Assembly (NCBI RefSeq): GCF_000970285.1
Contig: NZ_CP009516.1
Location: 2,769,036 to 2,833,035, forward strand
Origin: Methanosarcina horonobensis HB-1 = JCM 15518
GTDB lineage: Archaea; Halobacteriota; Methanosarcinia; Methanosarcinales; Methanosarcinaceae
DNA: 64,000 bases
Reading direction: 5' to 3'
The position numbers and the translations under genes are program-made. Below the pieces are notes generated by a model. That model was not told where the DNA came from. It saw only the letters and a list, made by a program, of their open reading frames with translations, and ran no database searches. Positions within the stretch are counted from its first letter, which is position 1. Each line of letters starts with the position of its first letter. Shown in pieces: positions 55,721-64,000 of this stretch.

Positions 55721-56107
55721 ATGGAAAAAATACACAGGTACAAACTGATCCTTGGACTAATCATTATGCTTGCGGGGATGTTTTCTGCAGCTTTCCTTGA
55801 GGTTAATGCATCAGTTTCAATTCTTCTGATCGTTATGGGGATGGTTATACTTGTTATGACAGCCTTCAGACTTTTCAGTCAAGGTGACTTGCCGGACAGA
55901 GATGAAAGAACAAAAAAGCTTGCAGCATACGGGATTACTTATTCCTGGCTCCTTACGCTTGTGCTGATCATGGTCCTTTACTGGGCTGAACTCTTAGATC
56001 TGGCTGAATTTACGGCTGAAGCAACCTTAGGTATATTGCTTTTCGTTATGGTTATCTCGGCAAATGTCTTCAGGTGGTATTTCATGCAAAAGGGTGATGT
56101 TGAGTAA
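55721..56107 (+). CDS. DUF2178-like membrane protein
   Basis: About 128 residues from ATG 55721 behind GAGGG; an earlier ATG is at 55706. Four helices: [58 protein letters not shown] and [20 protein letters not shown]. The [16 protein letters not shown] block between helices 2 and 3 is typical of this family. It is encoded next to an Xre-type regulator that starts 20 bases after its stop, a pairing common in archaea; its role may be sensing or immunity, unproven. Controlled by the phased palindromes. Confidence 0.75.
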   Translation: MEKIHRYKLILGLIIMLAGMFSAAFLEVNASVSILLIVMGMVILVMTAFRLFSQGDLPDRDERTKKLAAYGITYSWLLTLVLIMVLYWAELLDLAEFTAEATLGILLFVMVISANVFRWYFMQKGDVE

Positions 56108-56126
56108 AGATTTGCGGAGGATAACG

Positions 56127-56333
56127 GTGAAAACAAGGATCAAAGAGTTTCGGGCAAGGCATGACCTGACCCAGGAAGCTTTGGCAAATCTGGTAGGAGT
56201 TAGAAGAGAAACCATTGTTTTTCTTGAAAAAGGAAAGTACAATCCCTCTCTAAAACTTGCCTACCGAATTGCCAGAGAACTTGACACCACAATTGACGAG
56301 CTGTTCATCTTTGAGAACTCTGATCTCGAGTAA
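56127..56333 (+). CDS. Xre-family helix-turn-helix regulator
   Basis: 68 residues from GTG 56127, 8 bases behind GCGGAGG; the frame opens at 56064 within the upstream gene without ribosome site. [20 protein letters not shown] then [20 protein letters not shown] is a complete HTH, followed by [20 protein letters not shown], the common end of the short archaeal/bacterial Xre regulators. No ligand domain. It is likely autoregulated with the DUF2178 gene by the array at 55592. Confidence 0.88.
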   Translation: MKTRIKEFRARHDLTQEALANLVGVRRETIVFLEKGKYNPSLKLAYRIARELDTTIDELFIFENSDLE

Positions 56334-56642
56334 ATTTCAAATAAATTGGAACTAGTCAGGAAAAAGCTGATAGCAGCTATTACTATATTTATAATTTCTG
56401 TCCAGAGTCTCAAACAATCGAAGAGCAGGGAATGACTAAGGATTCAAAAAGGGATAAAAGACGGTTTGTTTGAGGACCTGGCCAGGAAAACTTATAAAGA
56501 GTCAAAGAGTCGATTAAAAGTAGCATATAGAGTTTAAACAGCTGGAAAATCCATTTGAATTCATTATCCGAAGACAAATAGTCATTGACTGTCATTAAAC
56601 GTTATTATCCAGCCTTCAGTTAACCAAATAGGAAGCAGTTGT
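56334..56642. other. Intergenic region
   Basis: AT-rich. Nothing recognised apart from an AGGAAG-type ribosome site at 56630 for the next small gene. Confidence 0.4.
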
Positions 56643-56834
56643 ATGATACTGAACAGAAAAACTAAAACTGGTACATTAATTACAATATTTTTACTTTACG
56701 GAGCAGCCTCTGTTTTTTTACTTTATGAAGCAGCCCCTCTTGTTCAGGCGCCTGCTGTAACAATGAAACCTCGCCAGAAATACTCCTCGAGAGCTATTTT
56801 TCGAAAGATCGTGGACTCAGCAGTTAAAATATAG
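56643..56834 (+). CDS. 63-residue single-helix protein with internal repeat
   Basis: ATG 56643 is about 8 bases behind AGGAAG. It has one helix with a duplicated block (IFLLYGAASVFLLYEAAPL), the DNA of which is two nearly identical 25-base units, then a basic tail. No family recognised. The ABC ATPase starts 170 bases later, so a link with the exporter is possible but unsupported. Confidence 0.4.
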   Translation: MILNRKTKTGTLITIFLLYGAASVFLLYEAAPLVQAPAVTMKPRQKYSSRAIFRKIVDSAVKI

Positions 56835-57006
56835 CTCCTTTTAATCTGTGGCCTGAATTCATACAGGAACATTGTTACTTTAACTGCTCCAAACTTACTT
56901 TGTTCTTTTTAATTTCTTTTAAAGAGGACATAACTTTAAAAACAAAAATAAATAAACTTTTTAAACAACAGGTTATATTTACTAATCAAGTCTTTCAGGA
57001 GAAAAC

Positions 57007-57735
57007 ATGGAAAATACATTGATTGCCTTTCAAAATGTCTGGAAAACCTATCAGATGGGCGAAGTTCAGGTCAATGCTTTGAAGAATGTGAGCGTGAAAC
57101 TTGGAAGAGGAGAATTTGCCGCAATAATCGGGCCTTCAGGGAGTGGAAAGTCTACGATGATGAACCTTGTAGGCTGTCTTGACATCCCTTCACAGGGCAA
57201 AATATTTCTGAAAGGAAAGGACATAGCACGGCTTCAGGAATCGGATCTTGCAGCCCTTAGAGGCAGGACAATCGGGTTCGTTTTTCAGCAATATAATCTG
57301 ATTCCGGGGATGACAGCTCTTGAAAACGTTCTCTTGCCCCTTGAAATCCAGGAAACTGATGATAGGACTGCGGAGAAAAGGGCAAAAGAATTGCTTGACA
57401 TTGTAGGGCTTTCTGACAAGCTGCAGAATAAACCTTCCCAGCTCTCGGGAGGACAGCAGCAAAGAGTTTCGATTGCTAGAGCCCTTGCGTGCGACCCTGA
57501 AATAATCCTTGCTGATGAGCCGACAGGAGCGCTTGACAGCATCACCGGAAAGGAGGTTATTTCAATCCTTTACAGGCTCTGGAAAGAGAAAGGCAAAACA
57601 GTAGTTATGGTCACCCATGATATGAATCTTGCAGGATATGCCAGCAGGCACATTCAGCTCAAGGACGGAGAAATGATAAGGGACGGACCGAATGAAGAAC
57701 AGATCAGTCCTGAAATGTGTCTGGAAGATAGATGA
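57007..57735 (+). CDS. MacB-type ABC transporter ATP-binding protein
   Basis: 242 residues. Walker A is GPSGSGKST (about 42-50), the Q-loop [20 protein letters not shown], the signature [16 protein letters not shown], Walker [13 protein letters not shown] and the switch histidine in VVMVTHD. This is the LolD/MacB subfamily, which drives conformational change of a FtsX-type permease. The permease lies at 59271, with a CARDB-like secreted protein between, so the three form one export or mechanotransmission system. TCAGGAG precedes the start. Confidence 0.93.
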   Translation: MENTLIAFQNVWKTYQMGEVQVNALKNVSVKLGRGEFAAIIGPSGSGKSTMMNLVGCLDIPSQGKIFLKGKDIARLQESDLAALRGRTIGFVFQQYNLIPGMTALENVLLPLEIQETDDRTAEKRAKELLDIVGLSDKLQNKPSQLSGGQQQRVSIARALACDPEIILADEPTGALDSITGKEVISILYRLWKEKGKTVVMVTHDMNLAGYASRHIQLKDGEMIRDGPNEEQISPEMCLEDR

Positions 57736-57890
57736 ATTTCAGAGAAAATTTCATGAAAAATTGAAATCAGTAGAGAAAAATAAATAATTTCATTTTAGTT
57801 TTCAAAAAAGTTTCTGAGAAATAAGTGTCTGGATAAAATTTTCAAAAAGAAAAGTGGCAAATTCAGGAATTTATAATTGAGGTATCCGAA

Positions 57891-59246
57891 ATGGCTTTTA
57901 AGCAATTTGTTATTTTTATTTGCATTATTCTTCTATATCTGTTTTTGAGCAGTGGAAATGCCTTTGCTGCAACAACTCTTGATACAAACAGGAGTCTCGA
58001 TAAAGGGATCAATGTTAACCTGCTCAACCAGGACCCTGACCCTGTGAAGCCCGGAGATGTGCTTGAAGTAAGAATTTCAATCGAGAACACAGGCTATAGT
58101 GATATAGAAAACTGTTATCTGGAAATCAAGCCAGAATATCCTTTCAGGGCTCTTTCGGGAGAAAAACTTACAGAGAATATAGGCACTCTGGGAAAACGCT
58201 CCGAAGATGATCGCAGAAGAATAGTGAAATTTAAACTCGGGATTGAAAATGATGTCAATGAAGGTAAATATCCCCTCAAAGTATACCTTTACTCAACAGA
58301 TAACAAAAATAAGATCTCCCTTACCAGGGAACTCACAATAGATATTGACAGCGAATCAAATGCTGAAATAGAGTATATCAATGTCGAAAAACTGATACCC
58401 GGAGAGAAAACCAAACTTACTTTTGGAATAAAGAATGTAGGGAATTCTCCTCTCAAAAACTCAATGTTTTCCTGGGAATGTACAAATGATCTGATCCTGC
58501 CTGTAGGCTCCAGCAATGTCAAGCACATTAACCTTATTGATGTAGGAGAAACTGCCAATGTTAGTTTTGACGTTCTGACCAACGTGAATACAAAGCCTGG
58601 TCTTTACAAGCTGGATATGGTTCTCACCTATGACGATATCGAGGAACTCCAGACAATTACAGAAGGAGGCACTATAGAAAACCAGAAACGAAAGACAATC
58701 GAAAGCAAAGCAGGAATTTACATAGGAGGCACTACGGATTTCGATATCTCATTTATGGAAAAGAGTCCTGAAGGAGCTTACACGTTTTCGGTTTCCAATA
58801 TAGGAAACAACGGTGCGAATTCAGTCAAAATTTCCGTCCCTCTGCAGGAAAACTGGACAATCACGGACGGAGGCAGCAATTCCGTAATTCTCGGGAACCT
58901 GCAAAAAGGGGATTATACGATTGCGGATTTCAACCTGAAACCGAAAACTCTTGGCCAGGAACTTCCAATAAAATTCGAAATAAGTTATACTTCCAGTGAT
59001 GGAATGAGGCAGGTTGAAGAAAATGTACTCTCTCTTTATGCTTCTTCTACCCTACCGGTAAGTTCCAAAATGTCAGAAGAAAGCAGTGGATCAAGCTTAT
59101 TCTCGTATAAACTTATAGTTCTGATCCTGCTCGGTGCTGCAGGCATTTTCATTTATAGAATCCGCCAGAAGAAAATTAAAGAAAAGAACGCTGAAGGAAA
59201 CCTGACCGATGAAAACCAGATGGAAGAAGAGAAGATAGGCGAATAA
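57891..59246 (+). CDS. Secreted CARDB/COG1361-like protein, C-terminal anchor
   Basis: 451 residues. A signal peptide (FVIFICIILLYLFLSSGNA) ends after about 26 residues. Then come at least three beta-sandwich units: PVKPGDVLEVRISIENTGYS, LIPGEKTKLTFGIKNVGNSP and FSVSNIGNNGANSVKISVPL, all of the CARDB/NEW3 type. A C-terminal helix (LIVLILLGAAGIFIYRI) with basic tail anchors it. The domain faces outside. It lies between ATPase and permease, so it is probably the exported or periplasm-like subunit, or a sensor, of this ABC system. GAGG is 11 bases before ATG. Confidence 0.8.
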   Translation: MAFKQFVIFICIILLYLFLSSGNAFAATTLDTNRSLDKGINVNLLNQDPDPVKPGDVLEVRISIENTGYSDIENCYLEIKPEYPFRALSGEKLTENIGTLGKRSEDDRRRIVKFKLGIENDVNEGKYPLKVYLYSTDNKNKISLTRELTIDIDSESNAEIEYINVEKLIPGEKTKLTFGIKNVGNSPLKNSMFSWECTNDLILPVGSSNVKHINLIDVGETANVSFDVLTNVNTKPGLYKLDMVLTYDDIEELQTITEGGTIENQKRKTIESKAGIYIGGTTDFDISFMEKSPEGAYTFSVSNIGNNGANSVKISVPLQENWTITDGGSNSVILGNLQKGDYTIADFNLKPKTLGQELPIKFEISYTSSDGMRQVEENVLSLYASSTLPVSSKMSEESSGSSLFSYKLIVLILLGAAGIFIYRIRQKKIKEKNAEGNLTDENQMEEEKIGE

Positions 59247-59270
59247 ATTTGAGCCCGGGTCTGTGGTTTC

Positions 59271-60620
59271 ATGAAGCTGGCAAAGATATTGAAAATCGCC
59301 CTGAATATGGTCAAAGCCAATAAACTGAGGAGCTGGCTGACTATTATAGGGGTTATTATAGGTATTGCCTCGGTAATGGCAATCGTTACGACCGGGGAAT
59401 ATTTCCAGGAACAGGTGACTGAAACTCTGGAAGGGCTGGGAGGTGATACCATTACGATTGTGGCATCAACTCCTTTTGAAATATCATATGAAGAAGATGT
59501 GGAGTATGAAGATACGGGAGAAAGCACAGAGGGCTCGGCAGTAACCACAGAATCCGGAGGAGAATCTGAAAACTATACTTCTGACCCTTTAGAAGTTGAA
59601 ACAGAGGCGGAACTCACAAGGATGGACGTATTTGTCCTGCGGAGCATTCCAGGTGTAGAATATGTAAATGTTAATGTTGAAGACGGGGCGGAATTGAAAC
59701 TCGGAAGCGAGTCAACTTTTGTATGGGTTAAAGGTGTGGATCCGAATGTCTGGCCTGAGATCACAAAAAAGAAAGTAGGGGAAGGCAGAATGTTGACGCC
59801 CGGAGATAGGGCAGTTGTGGTCATTTCAAACGAACTCGCAAAAAACACTTTCGAGAAGGAAATCCGACTCAACCAGATGATTCTCCTCAATGGCAAGTCT
59901 TATCGGGTAATTGGGATACTGGCAAAGGACGGAGGGCTTCTAGGCGGGCTGGGAGGGCTTTTCGGAAGCAGCGTTTATATGCCATACCAAGAGGTATACT
60001 CTCTTCGGAACAATAATGATGAAGATGCTTCTGAAAGAGAACGGGATGTGTATAATAACATCGAATTAACTCTACATAAGGATGCAGACTATGATGCAAC
60101 TCTTCATGAAATCGAGCGGAAATTGAGACTCTCGAGGAGGGTTACTGAAGATACTCAGGACTTTTATGTTAACTCCCCAAAAGAGGCAATTGAAAGTACG
60201 CGAAAACTGATTAACGGTCTTACAGCATTCCTCGCATTCATTGCAGGCATCTCTCTTCTTGTAGGCTCAACAGGGATCGCTAACACAATGTTTACCTCCG
60301 TGCTTGAGAAGACGAAGGAAATAGGGATTATGAAAGCCATAGGAGCAAAGAACAGCGATATCATGCTTATATTTCTCTGTAATGCCGCAATGATCAGCCT
60401 TGTAGGCGGAATAATAGGCATCCTTCTTGGCACAGCCGCAGTACAGCTGATTCTACTCCTGATTTCAATGAAAATGAACATTCCTTTTGAGTTTGCCCTC
60501 AGCCTGAAAGGCACCCTTATTGCAACTATGGTCTCCATAGTCGTGGGGCTGATTGCAGGCCTTGTGCCGGCAAAGAATGCATCCGAACTGAAACCGGTAG
60601 ACGCCCTGAGGTACGAATGA
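59271..60620 (+). CDS. MacB/FtsX-type ABC transporter permease
   Basis: 449 residues. N-terminal helix LRSWLTIIGVIIGIASVMAI, then a large MacB periplasmic-type core domain (about 60-300, with an acidic Glu/Thr/Ser-rich stretch near 80-105 unlike most family members), then FtsX helices: LTAFLAFIAGISLLVGSTGI, MLIFLCNAAMISLVGGIIG and the final IATMVSIVVGLIAGLVPAKN with ASELKPVDALRYE. The coupling KTKEIGIMKAIGAK block is present. It starts 25 bases after the CARDB-like gene. It completes the exporter with the ATPase at 57007. No outer-membrane partner is expected in an archaeon. Confidence 0.92.
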   Translation: MKLAKILKIALNMVKANKLRSWLTIIGVIIGIASVMAIVTTGEYFQEQVTETLEGLGGDTITIVASTPFEISYEEDVEYEDTGESTEGSAVTTESGGESENYTSDPLEVETEAELTRMDVFVLRSIPGVEYVNVNVEDGAELKLGSESTFVWVKGVDPNVWPEITKKKVGEGRMLTPGDRAVVVISNELAKNTFEKEIRLNQMILLNGKSYRVIGILAKDGGLLGGLGGLFGSSVYMPYQEVYSLRNNNDEDASERERDVYNNIELTLHKDADYDATLHEIERKLRLSRRVTEDTQDFYVNSPKEAIESTRKLINGLTAFLAFIAGISLLVGSTGIANTMFTSVLEKTKEIGIMKAIGAKNSDIMLIFLCNAAMISLVGGIIGILLGTAAVQLILLLISMKMNIPFEFALSLKGTLIATMVSIVVGLIAGLVPAKNASELKPVDALRYE

Positions 60621-60748
60621 GATTTAAGAGTGCAGTATCAGGTAGAAATAAAGAAATATATATTATTAGTCCATCTATATATAATAATATCAAAAACTCT
60701 ATATAATCTAAAAAAGGTGTAGATAACGTTTTATATGGAGGGAAAAAA

Positions 60749-61237
60749 ATGGATAGTATAAAATTATTTAAGCAGGTTACGGATGCAATTACTACAGTCA
60801 TCCTTTACATACTCCTGCTCGCGTTAATTGTGGGGATGGCAAAAACCTTACTGGAGATTCGTTTCATCATTTTTGAGTCCCTTGAGAGCGGATTCAATAA
60901 CATGGTAACGAGTGTGCTGACAGTTTTCATCGTTATTGACCTTTTCAAAGCTTTTGTTGACTACCACGAACACGACAGGATCAAGCTTACGGATATAACG
61001 GACGCCACAATTTTAATAGTCCTGCGTGAAATCGCTGTGGGCCTTTATTCCCAGAAGTTCGGGTATGAATTTATCCTGAGCCTTGCCGCACTGCTGCTCG
61101 TACTGGGCATAATGAGAGTGCTTGCTGTCAGATATTCACCTGCAGCAAAATCCCAGAGTCCAGCTCCTTTGAAGGAAGAAGGACAAACTTCGAAAACCGG
61201 CCTTACAACTCTGCTTGATCCGGTGCAAACGACCTGA
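60749..61237 (+). CDS. PsiE-like (phosphate-starvation-inducible) membrane protein
   Basis: 162 residues from ATG 60749 behind GGAGGG. Four helices: TTVILYILLLALIVGMAKTL, MVTSVLTVFIVIDLFKAFVD, TDATILIVLREIAVGLYSQK and LSLAALLLVLGIMRVLAVRY. The FKAFVDYHEHDRIKLTDITD block between helices 2 and 3 is the PsiE signature. Function is not well defined. TATA-like TATATATAATAA lies near 60680. It is monocistronic. Confidence 0.88.
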   Translation: MDSIKLFKQVTDAITTVILYILLLALIVGMAKTLLEIRFIIFESLESGFNNMVTSVLTVFIVIDLFKAFVDYHEHDRIKLTDITDATILIVLREIAVGLYSQKFGYEFILSLAALLLVLGIMRVLAVRYSPAAKSQSPAPLKEEGQTSKTGLTTLLDPVQTT

Positions 61238-61374
61238 AAGCAATTTAACCCTTGCCTGAAGGCAATATGTATTGCCTGAATTAATCTATTACGTGGAAAT
61301 CTCTCAATAGTTTCTCACCTGCCCCTAAACAGCAGGATGAGAAACGTTACCTTTTTTCTTATTTGAAGAATCAG

Positions 61375-61440
61375 AAATTTAACTTTAAGGCGGGAAGTCC
61401 CCTTCCTCGGAGCGAAGCGACAGGTGGGGGATGAAAGCCG
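61375..61440 (-). mobile_element. IS200/IS605-type end remnant 1
   Basis: On the minus strand GGCTTTCATCCCCCAC, GCTTCGCTCCGAGGAAGGGG and CTTCCCGCC form a GC-rich hairpin end. The minus-strand frame upstream has CGDNTAL and ends REEVDGFHPPPVASLRGRG, similar to tails of TnpB proteins. A fragment only; TnpB catalytic blocks are not present. Confidence 0.45.
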
Positions 61441-61699
61441 TCAACTTCCTCACGTTCTCTTGTTATTGATTCTGCTAACTTACTTGTATTATTAAGGCCA
61501 TTATATAGTGCTGTATTGTCACCACAAGCTGAAGCGAGAACCAAGCAAGGCGGTTGGAAACAGGATATGGCAACTCCTGAAGGGATCGGGAGATAACGCC
61601 ACTGAAAGGTGGAAGCTGTAAAGCATCTCAAGTATATCACGCTCATAGATTCCAATTCAAATTCCATCACCTGCGGAACGCGGGGAAGAGCCTGTATGA

Positions 61700-61790
61700 C
61701 TTGTCGCCATTAGGCGGAGGGGTGACTCAGGAAGCTCCTCCCTCAAAACTCTGAGCTTCGCGAAGAGTTTAGGGAGGGGTAGTTCACGAT
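61700..61790 (+). mobile_element. IS200/IS605-type right end with guide-RNA-like hairpin, remnant 2
   Basis: GTCGCCATTAGGCGGAGGGG, then CTCCCTCAAAACTCT paired with AGAGTTTAGGGAG, then GGGTAGTTCAC, is the pattern of TnpB element right ends. It faces away from remnant 1, and the 260 bases between hold no complete frame. The bases following 61790 would be guide or target. No transposase remains. Confidence 0.5.
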
Positions 61791-61870
61791 GAGATAACTT
61801 TAGGCAAATTGACGAAAGATCTTCCGAAACAGAAGAGTTTTAAACGAGTTCCTGTACATAGACCTGCTCA

Positions 61871-62626
61871 ATGAGAAAAATTATTCATGACTTGAGTTCA
61901 GGAACTTCACAAACTGTTAATGAACCGGTTATCCGAACCATATATAATTTTCTCCTTAATTCATACGGTTCTCAGGGCTGGTGGCCTTTAATCGAACTCC
62001 ACGAAAGTGGTGGAACAAATCCTACAAAAACAGGCTCTGTCCAGGGATATCATCCCGGAGACTATACATATCCGCATACAGATAGTCAGCAATTTGAGAT
62101 TATATGCGGAGCCATGCTTACGCAGAACACGAGCTGGCAGCAGGTTGAAAGAGCCCTGATAAACCTGAAAAAGATAGACTCTCTTTCTCCGGGAGGAATT
62201 CTCGACCTTGGTCCTGAAACCTTAAGAGAAGCTATAAGACCTGCAGGTTATTATAACCAGAAAGCCGTACGCCTCAAAACCCTTGCTGAATGGTTTCTGG
62301 AATTAAAAAGCAGAACGCCTGAAAGAGAAGAACTGCTCTCATTAAAAGGTGTGGGTCCTGAAACTGCAGATTCTATTCTGCTGTATGCCTTTAAACAGCC
62401 TTCATTCGTAGTTGACGCATATACCAGAAGGATCATAAGCAACCTTGGCCTGGCTGATGAGAAAACAAAATATTCTGAAATCAAGGCATTGTTTGAAGAG
62501 AATTTGCCGGAAGACATGATTGTATATCAGGAATATCATGCCCTTCTTGTAGAACATGCAAAGAGATATTATCAAAAGAAGATTAACTATTCCCGATGTC
62601 CGCTTTTAAAGATAGTCTTAGCCTGA
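61871..62626 (+). CDS. Endonuclease III-superfamily DNA glycosylase (HhH-GPD) without Fe-S loop
   Basis: 251 residues. FEIICGAMLTQNTSWQQVER is the family's substrate-pocket helix, LSLKGVGPETADSILLYAF the helix-hairpin-helix with Gly-Val-Gly, and PSFVVDAYTRRIISNLGL holds the catalytic aspartate (VD). The C-terminal loop of four cysteines that binds 4Fe-4S in Nth is missing; only one Cys (SRCPLL) remains. Such archaeal 'endonuclease III-related' proteins excise damaged bases such as alkylated or deaminated purines. The lesion cannot be told. Confidence 0.9.
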   Translation: MRKIIHDLSSGTSQTVNEPVIRTIYNFLLNSYGSQGWWPLIELHESGGTNPTKTGSVQGYHPGDYTYPHTDSQQFEIICGAMLTQNTSWQQVERALINLKKIDSLSPGGILDLGPETLREAIRPAGYYNQKAVRLKTLAEWFLELKSRTPEREELLSLKGVGPETADSILLYAFKQPSFVVDAYTRRIISNLGLADEKTKYSEIKALFEENLPEDMIVYQEYHALLVEHAKRYYQKKINYSRCPLLKIVLA

Positions 62627-62948
62627 TGTCATCGAAAACTAAGAATTTTATGATCTGAAAATTGCTATGATTGAAAATTGTGACTCTATAGCCTGAAAAT
62701 TCTTATCAATTAAAATTCTTGTCAATTAAAAGATTTTAAAGGGAATAAGAACTGGTTACCTGAGAAACTCCTATTGAAGTTCCCTCTGTATAGTGTTTCT
62801 TAATCCGACTTTAATACTGGTTTACGTGATCAGATAACTGTTCAGGCAGTTAAATGCCCTGTTCAATAATCAAATACTTGATCTAATCCAGATTTCATCA
62901 CGCGTTGATCTATGCTTTCTTGTCTTTTTTCGGATGGGCAGTTTGTTC
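62627..62948. other. Intergenic region between convergent genes
   Basis: AT-rich, direct CAATTAAAA-type repeats near 62700-62735. No gene seen. Confidence 0.4.
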
Positions 62949-63161
62949 TTACAGAAGCTTTATTCCGTACCAATCGGAAATTTCTGCATCAAGAACGCCT
63001 TCATGGACCATCTTCTCGATCTCATTTTCGACCTGTCCGTAAGTGAACTTATAGTCATATGAGATCGCTGAGATCACATCCGGGCTATGGCAGAACCTGT
63101 CTGGAAATGCCTCTTTGAACATTGCCACGTTCTCGATAATTATATTTCTAAGTTTTTCCAT
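62949..63161 (-). CDS. Small conserved-looking protein, winged-helix-like
   Basis: 70 residues from ATG 63161, 7 bases behind GGTGAT. MEKLRNIIIENVAMFKEAFP, DRFCHSPDVISAISYDYKF and TYGQVENEIEKMVHEGVLD suggest three helices and a short wing, like a DNA-binding domain. It ends SDWYGIKLL. Function unknown. It is a single gene with tandem T/C-rich repeats in its upstream region (63211-63272). Confidence 0.6.
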   Translation of the reverse strand: MEKLRNIIIENVAMFKEAFPDRFCHSPDVISAISYDYKFTYGQVENEIEKMVHEGVLDAEISDWYGIKLL

Positions 63162-63675
63162 TTCTATATCACCTTTTTTTATTTTTGATTTATAGATATC
63201 CTTAATTTTAGTTTGTTTCAGTTTGTTTCAGTTTGTTTCCTGTTTCTCTTCGAGTTTCCTGTTTCTCTTCGACATAGTATAGTTTGCATGGCCATTATAA
63301 ATAGATATCCCAAATAGTAAATATATATCATACATATCTATATATTATGAGTAAAACAATGTTCTTATGTTTTCAATTAACACAGGCTTATATTTTGAAT
63401 AATATAAATCACTCACGTTGAATATTTACTGAATAAACTTATATAAATTTTATGTTCAGTAGAGAAACCACGGGAAAAGTACCTGGAGGAAACAATTTAT
63501 TAGAATAAATATAATATAAAAAAACAGGAGTAAAAACAAATAATAGCTGCAAGAACTTTTGCTCTATATACCCTTCTGAAGACGAATATCTTCAGTTAGA
63601 GATATTATTTTTGAAGATCATTGAAAATTGCAAGTTTTCTGGTCTGCGGGTTACTTTCGGGGAGAGAATTACTAG
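63162..63675. other. Intergenic region with short tandem repeats
   Basis: GTTTGTTTCA-type 10-base units three times at 63211-63240, then CCTGTTTCTCTTCGA twice (63239-63253 and 63258-63272). Further on it is AT-rich. GGGGAGAG before 63676 is the ribosome site of the last gene. Nothing else seen. Confidence 0.5.
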
Positions 63676-64000
63676 ATGGAATATTCTACAAAAGAAGAAA
63701 AAATGGAGCAACTGACATTTCAGAACCCAAACCCTGTGCTTCGAGCCGGGGCTGATGGAGAGATCACCTATTCAAACCCGGCAGGTGAAACCCTGTTAAA
63801 TAAATGGGATATTAAAGTCGGAGAAAAACTGCCTCATTCTATAGAAGATCTGATTAGGAGAGTAATTACCAGAAATGACCCTGAAAAAACGGAAATCAGA
63901 GTTGGAAAAAAAGTGTATCTACTAGCCTTCTATCCCGTACCTGAAAAAGAGTGTGTAAACATCTATGGGTATAACGTAAGCGGACATAAAAGGCTGGGAG
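63676..64000 (+). CDS. PAS-domain protein, probably a sensor kinase, cut by the window end
   Basis: ATG 63676 follows GGGGAGAG. The 108 visible residues include MEQLTFQNPNPVLRAGADGE, ITYSNPAGETLLNKWDI and YLLAFYPVPEKECVNIYGYN, one PAS domain, ending VSGHKRLG, the usual PAS-exit motif. The rest, presumably more PAS and a histidine kinase, lies outside the window. Similar proteins in this window are kinases. Confidence 0.75.
   Translation, partial: MEYSTKEEKMEQLTFQNPNPVLRAGADGEITYSNPAGETLLNKWDIKVGEKLPHSIEDLIRRVITRNDPEKTEIRVGKKVYLLAFYPVPEKECVNIYGYNVSGHKRLG

Larger units (their letters stand above)
61238..61870. other. Intergenic region made of two mobile-element remnants
   Basis: Apart from the two remnants the 630 bases have nothing with a ribosome site. 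The base composition of 61380-61790 is more GC-rich than its flanks. Confidence 0.5.

Noticed and set aside
63211-63272. CRISPR or iteron origin
   Set aside because: The repeats are only 10 and 15 bases, pyrimidine-rich and few, with no replication gene next to them.

Overview
The window looks like chromosomal DNA of a Methanosarcina-type methanogenic archaeon. The grounds are archaeal TATA boxes with Shine-Dalgarno starts, AT-rich intergenic DNA, and archaeal or methanogen-type genes: PurP, archaeal RibB next to a RibK remnant, DUF1699, DUF2121, DUF1638 pairs, PocR/PAS histidine kinases and adenine deaminase. I did not identify the species. No rRNA, tRNA or CRISPR array was seen. Layout: 1-8.2 kb holds a truncated sodium symporter, a YihY/BrkB protein, MscL, a decayed PAS kinase, a nitroreductase-like protein and a deleted amino-acid permease. 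8.3-16.6 kb holds a cupin, a GNAT, a CMD-like protein, DUF1699 and three aldo/keto reductases with C-terminal ferredoxin domains. Three similar ~85-nt palindrome-ended elements, each with a TATA box in front, lie between the genes and look like a small-RNA family. 17-29.3 kb holds a GAF/PAS kinase, flavin reductase, QueG-like Fe-S proteins, ribB with a broken ribK, and an apparent regulon: DUF3786, a QueG-like gene broken by one stop codon, TetR and two DUF1638 genes. Near-identical palindromes sit over its two promoters. 29.5-45.2 kb holds a PocR/PAS sensor kinase, a cluster of small membrane and Ig-like proteins with a four-fold KYGK repeat, PurP, an OplAH-type 5-oxoprolinase, a membrane protein, adenine deaminase and DUF2121. 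About 45.6-54.3 kb is a decayed accessory island. It has an RHH antitoxin with a truncated RelE toxin, a winged-helix gene whose only internal stops are three ambers, disrupted membrane genes, a cysteine-rich small protein, a frameshifted matrixin protease, an AbrB-like protein, a truncated ATPase and a TnpB-type guide-RNA-like remnant. 54.4-64 kb holds pirin, a DUF2178/Xre pair behind a 20-bp phased operator array, a MacB-like ABC exporter with a CARDB-like partner, PsiE, another IS605-type remnant, an endonuclease III relative and the start of a PAS protein. Broken genes are common (permease, PAS kinase, ribK, QueG-like, Big_5 paralogue, matrixin, ATPase). Most breaks are one-base or one-codon events that re-sequencing could test. 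All functions are inferred by reading motifs; no database search was run.
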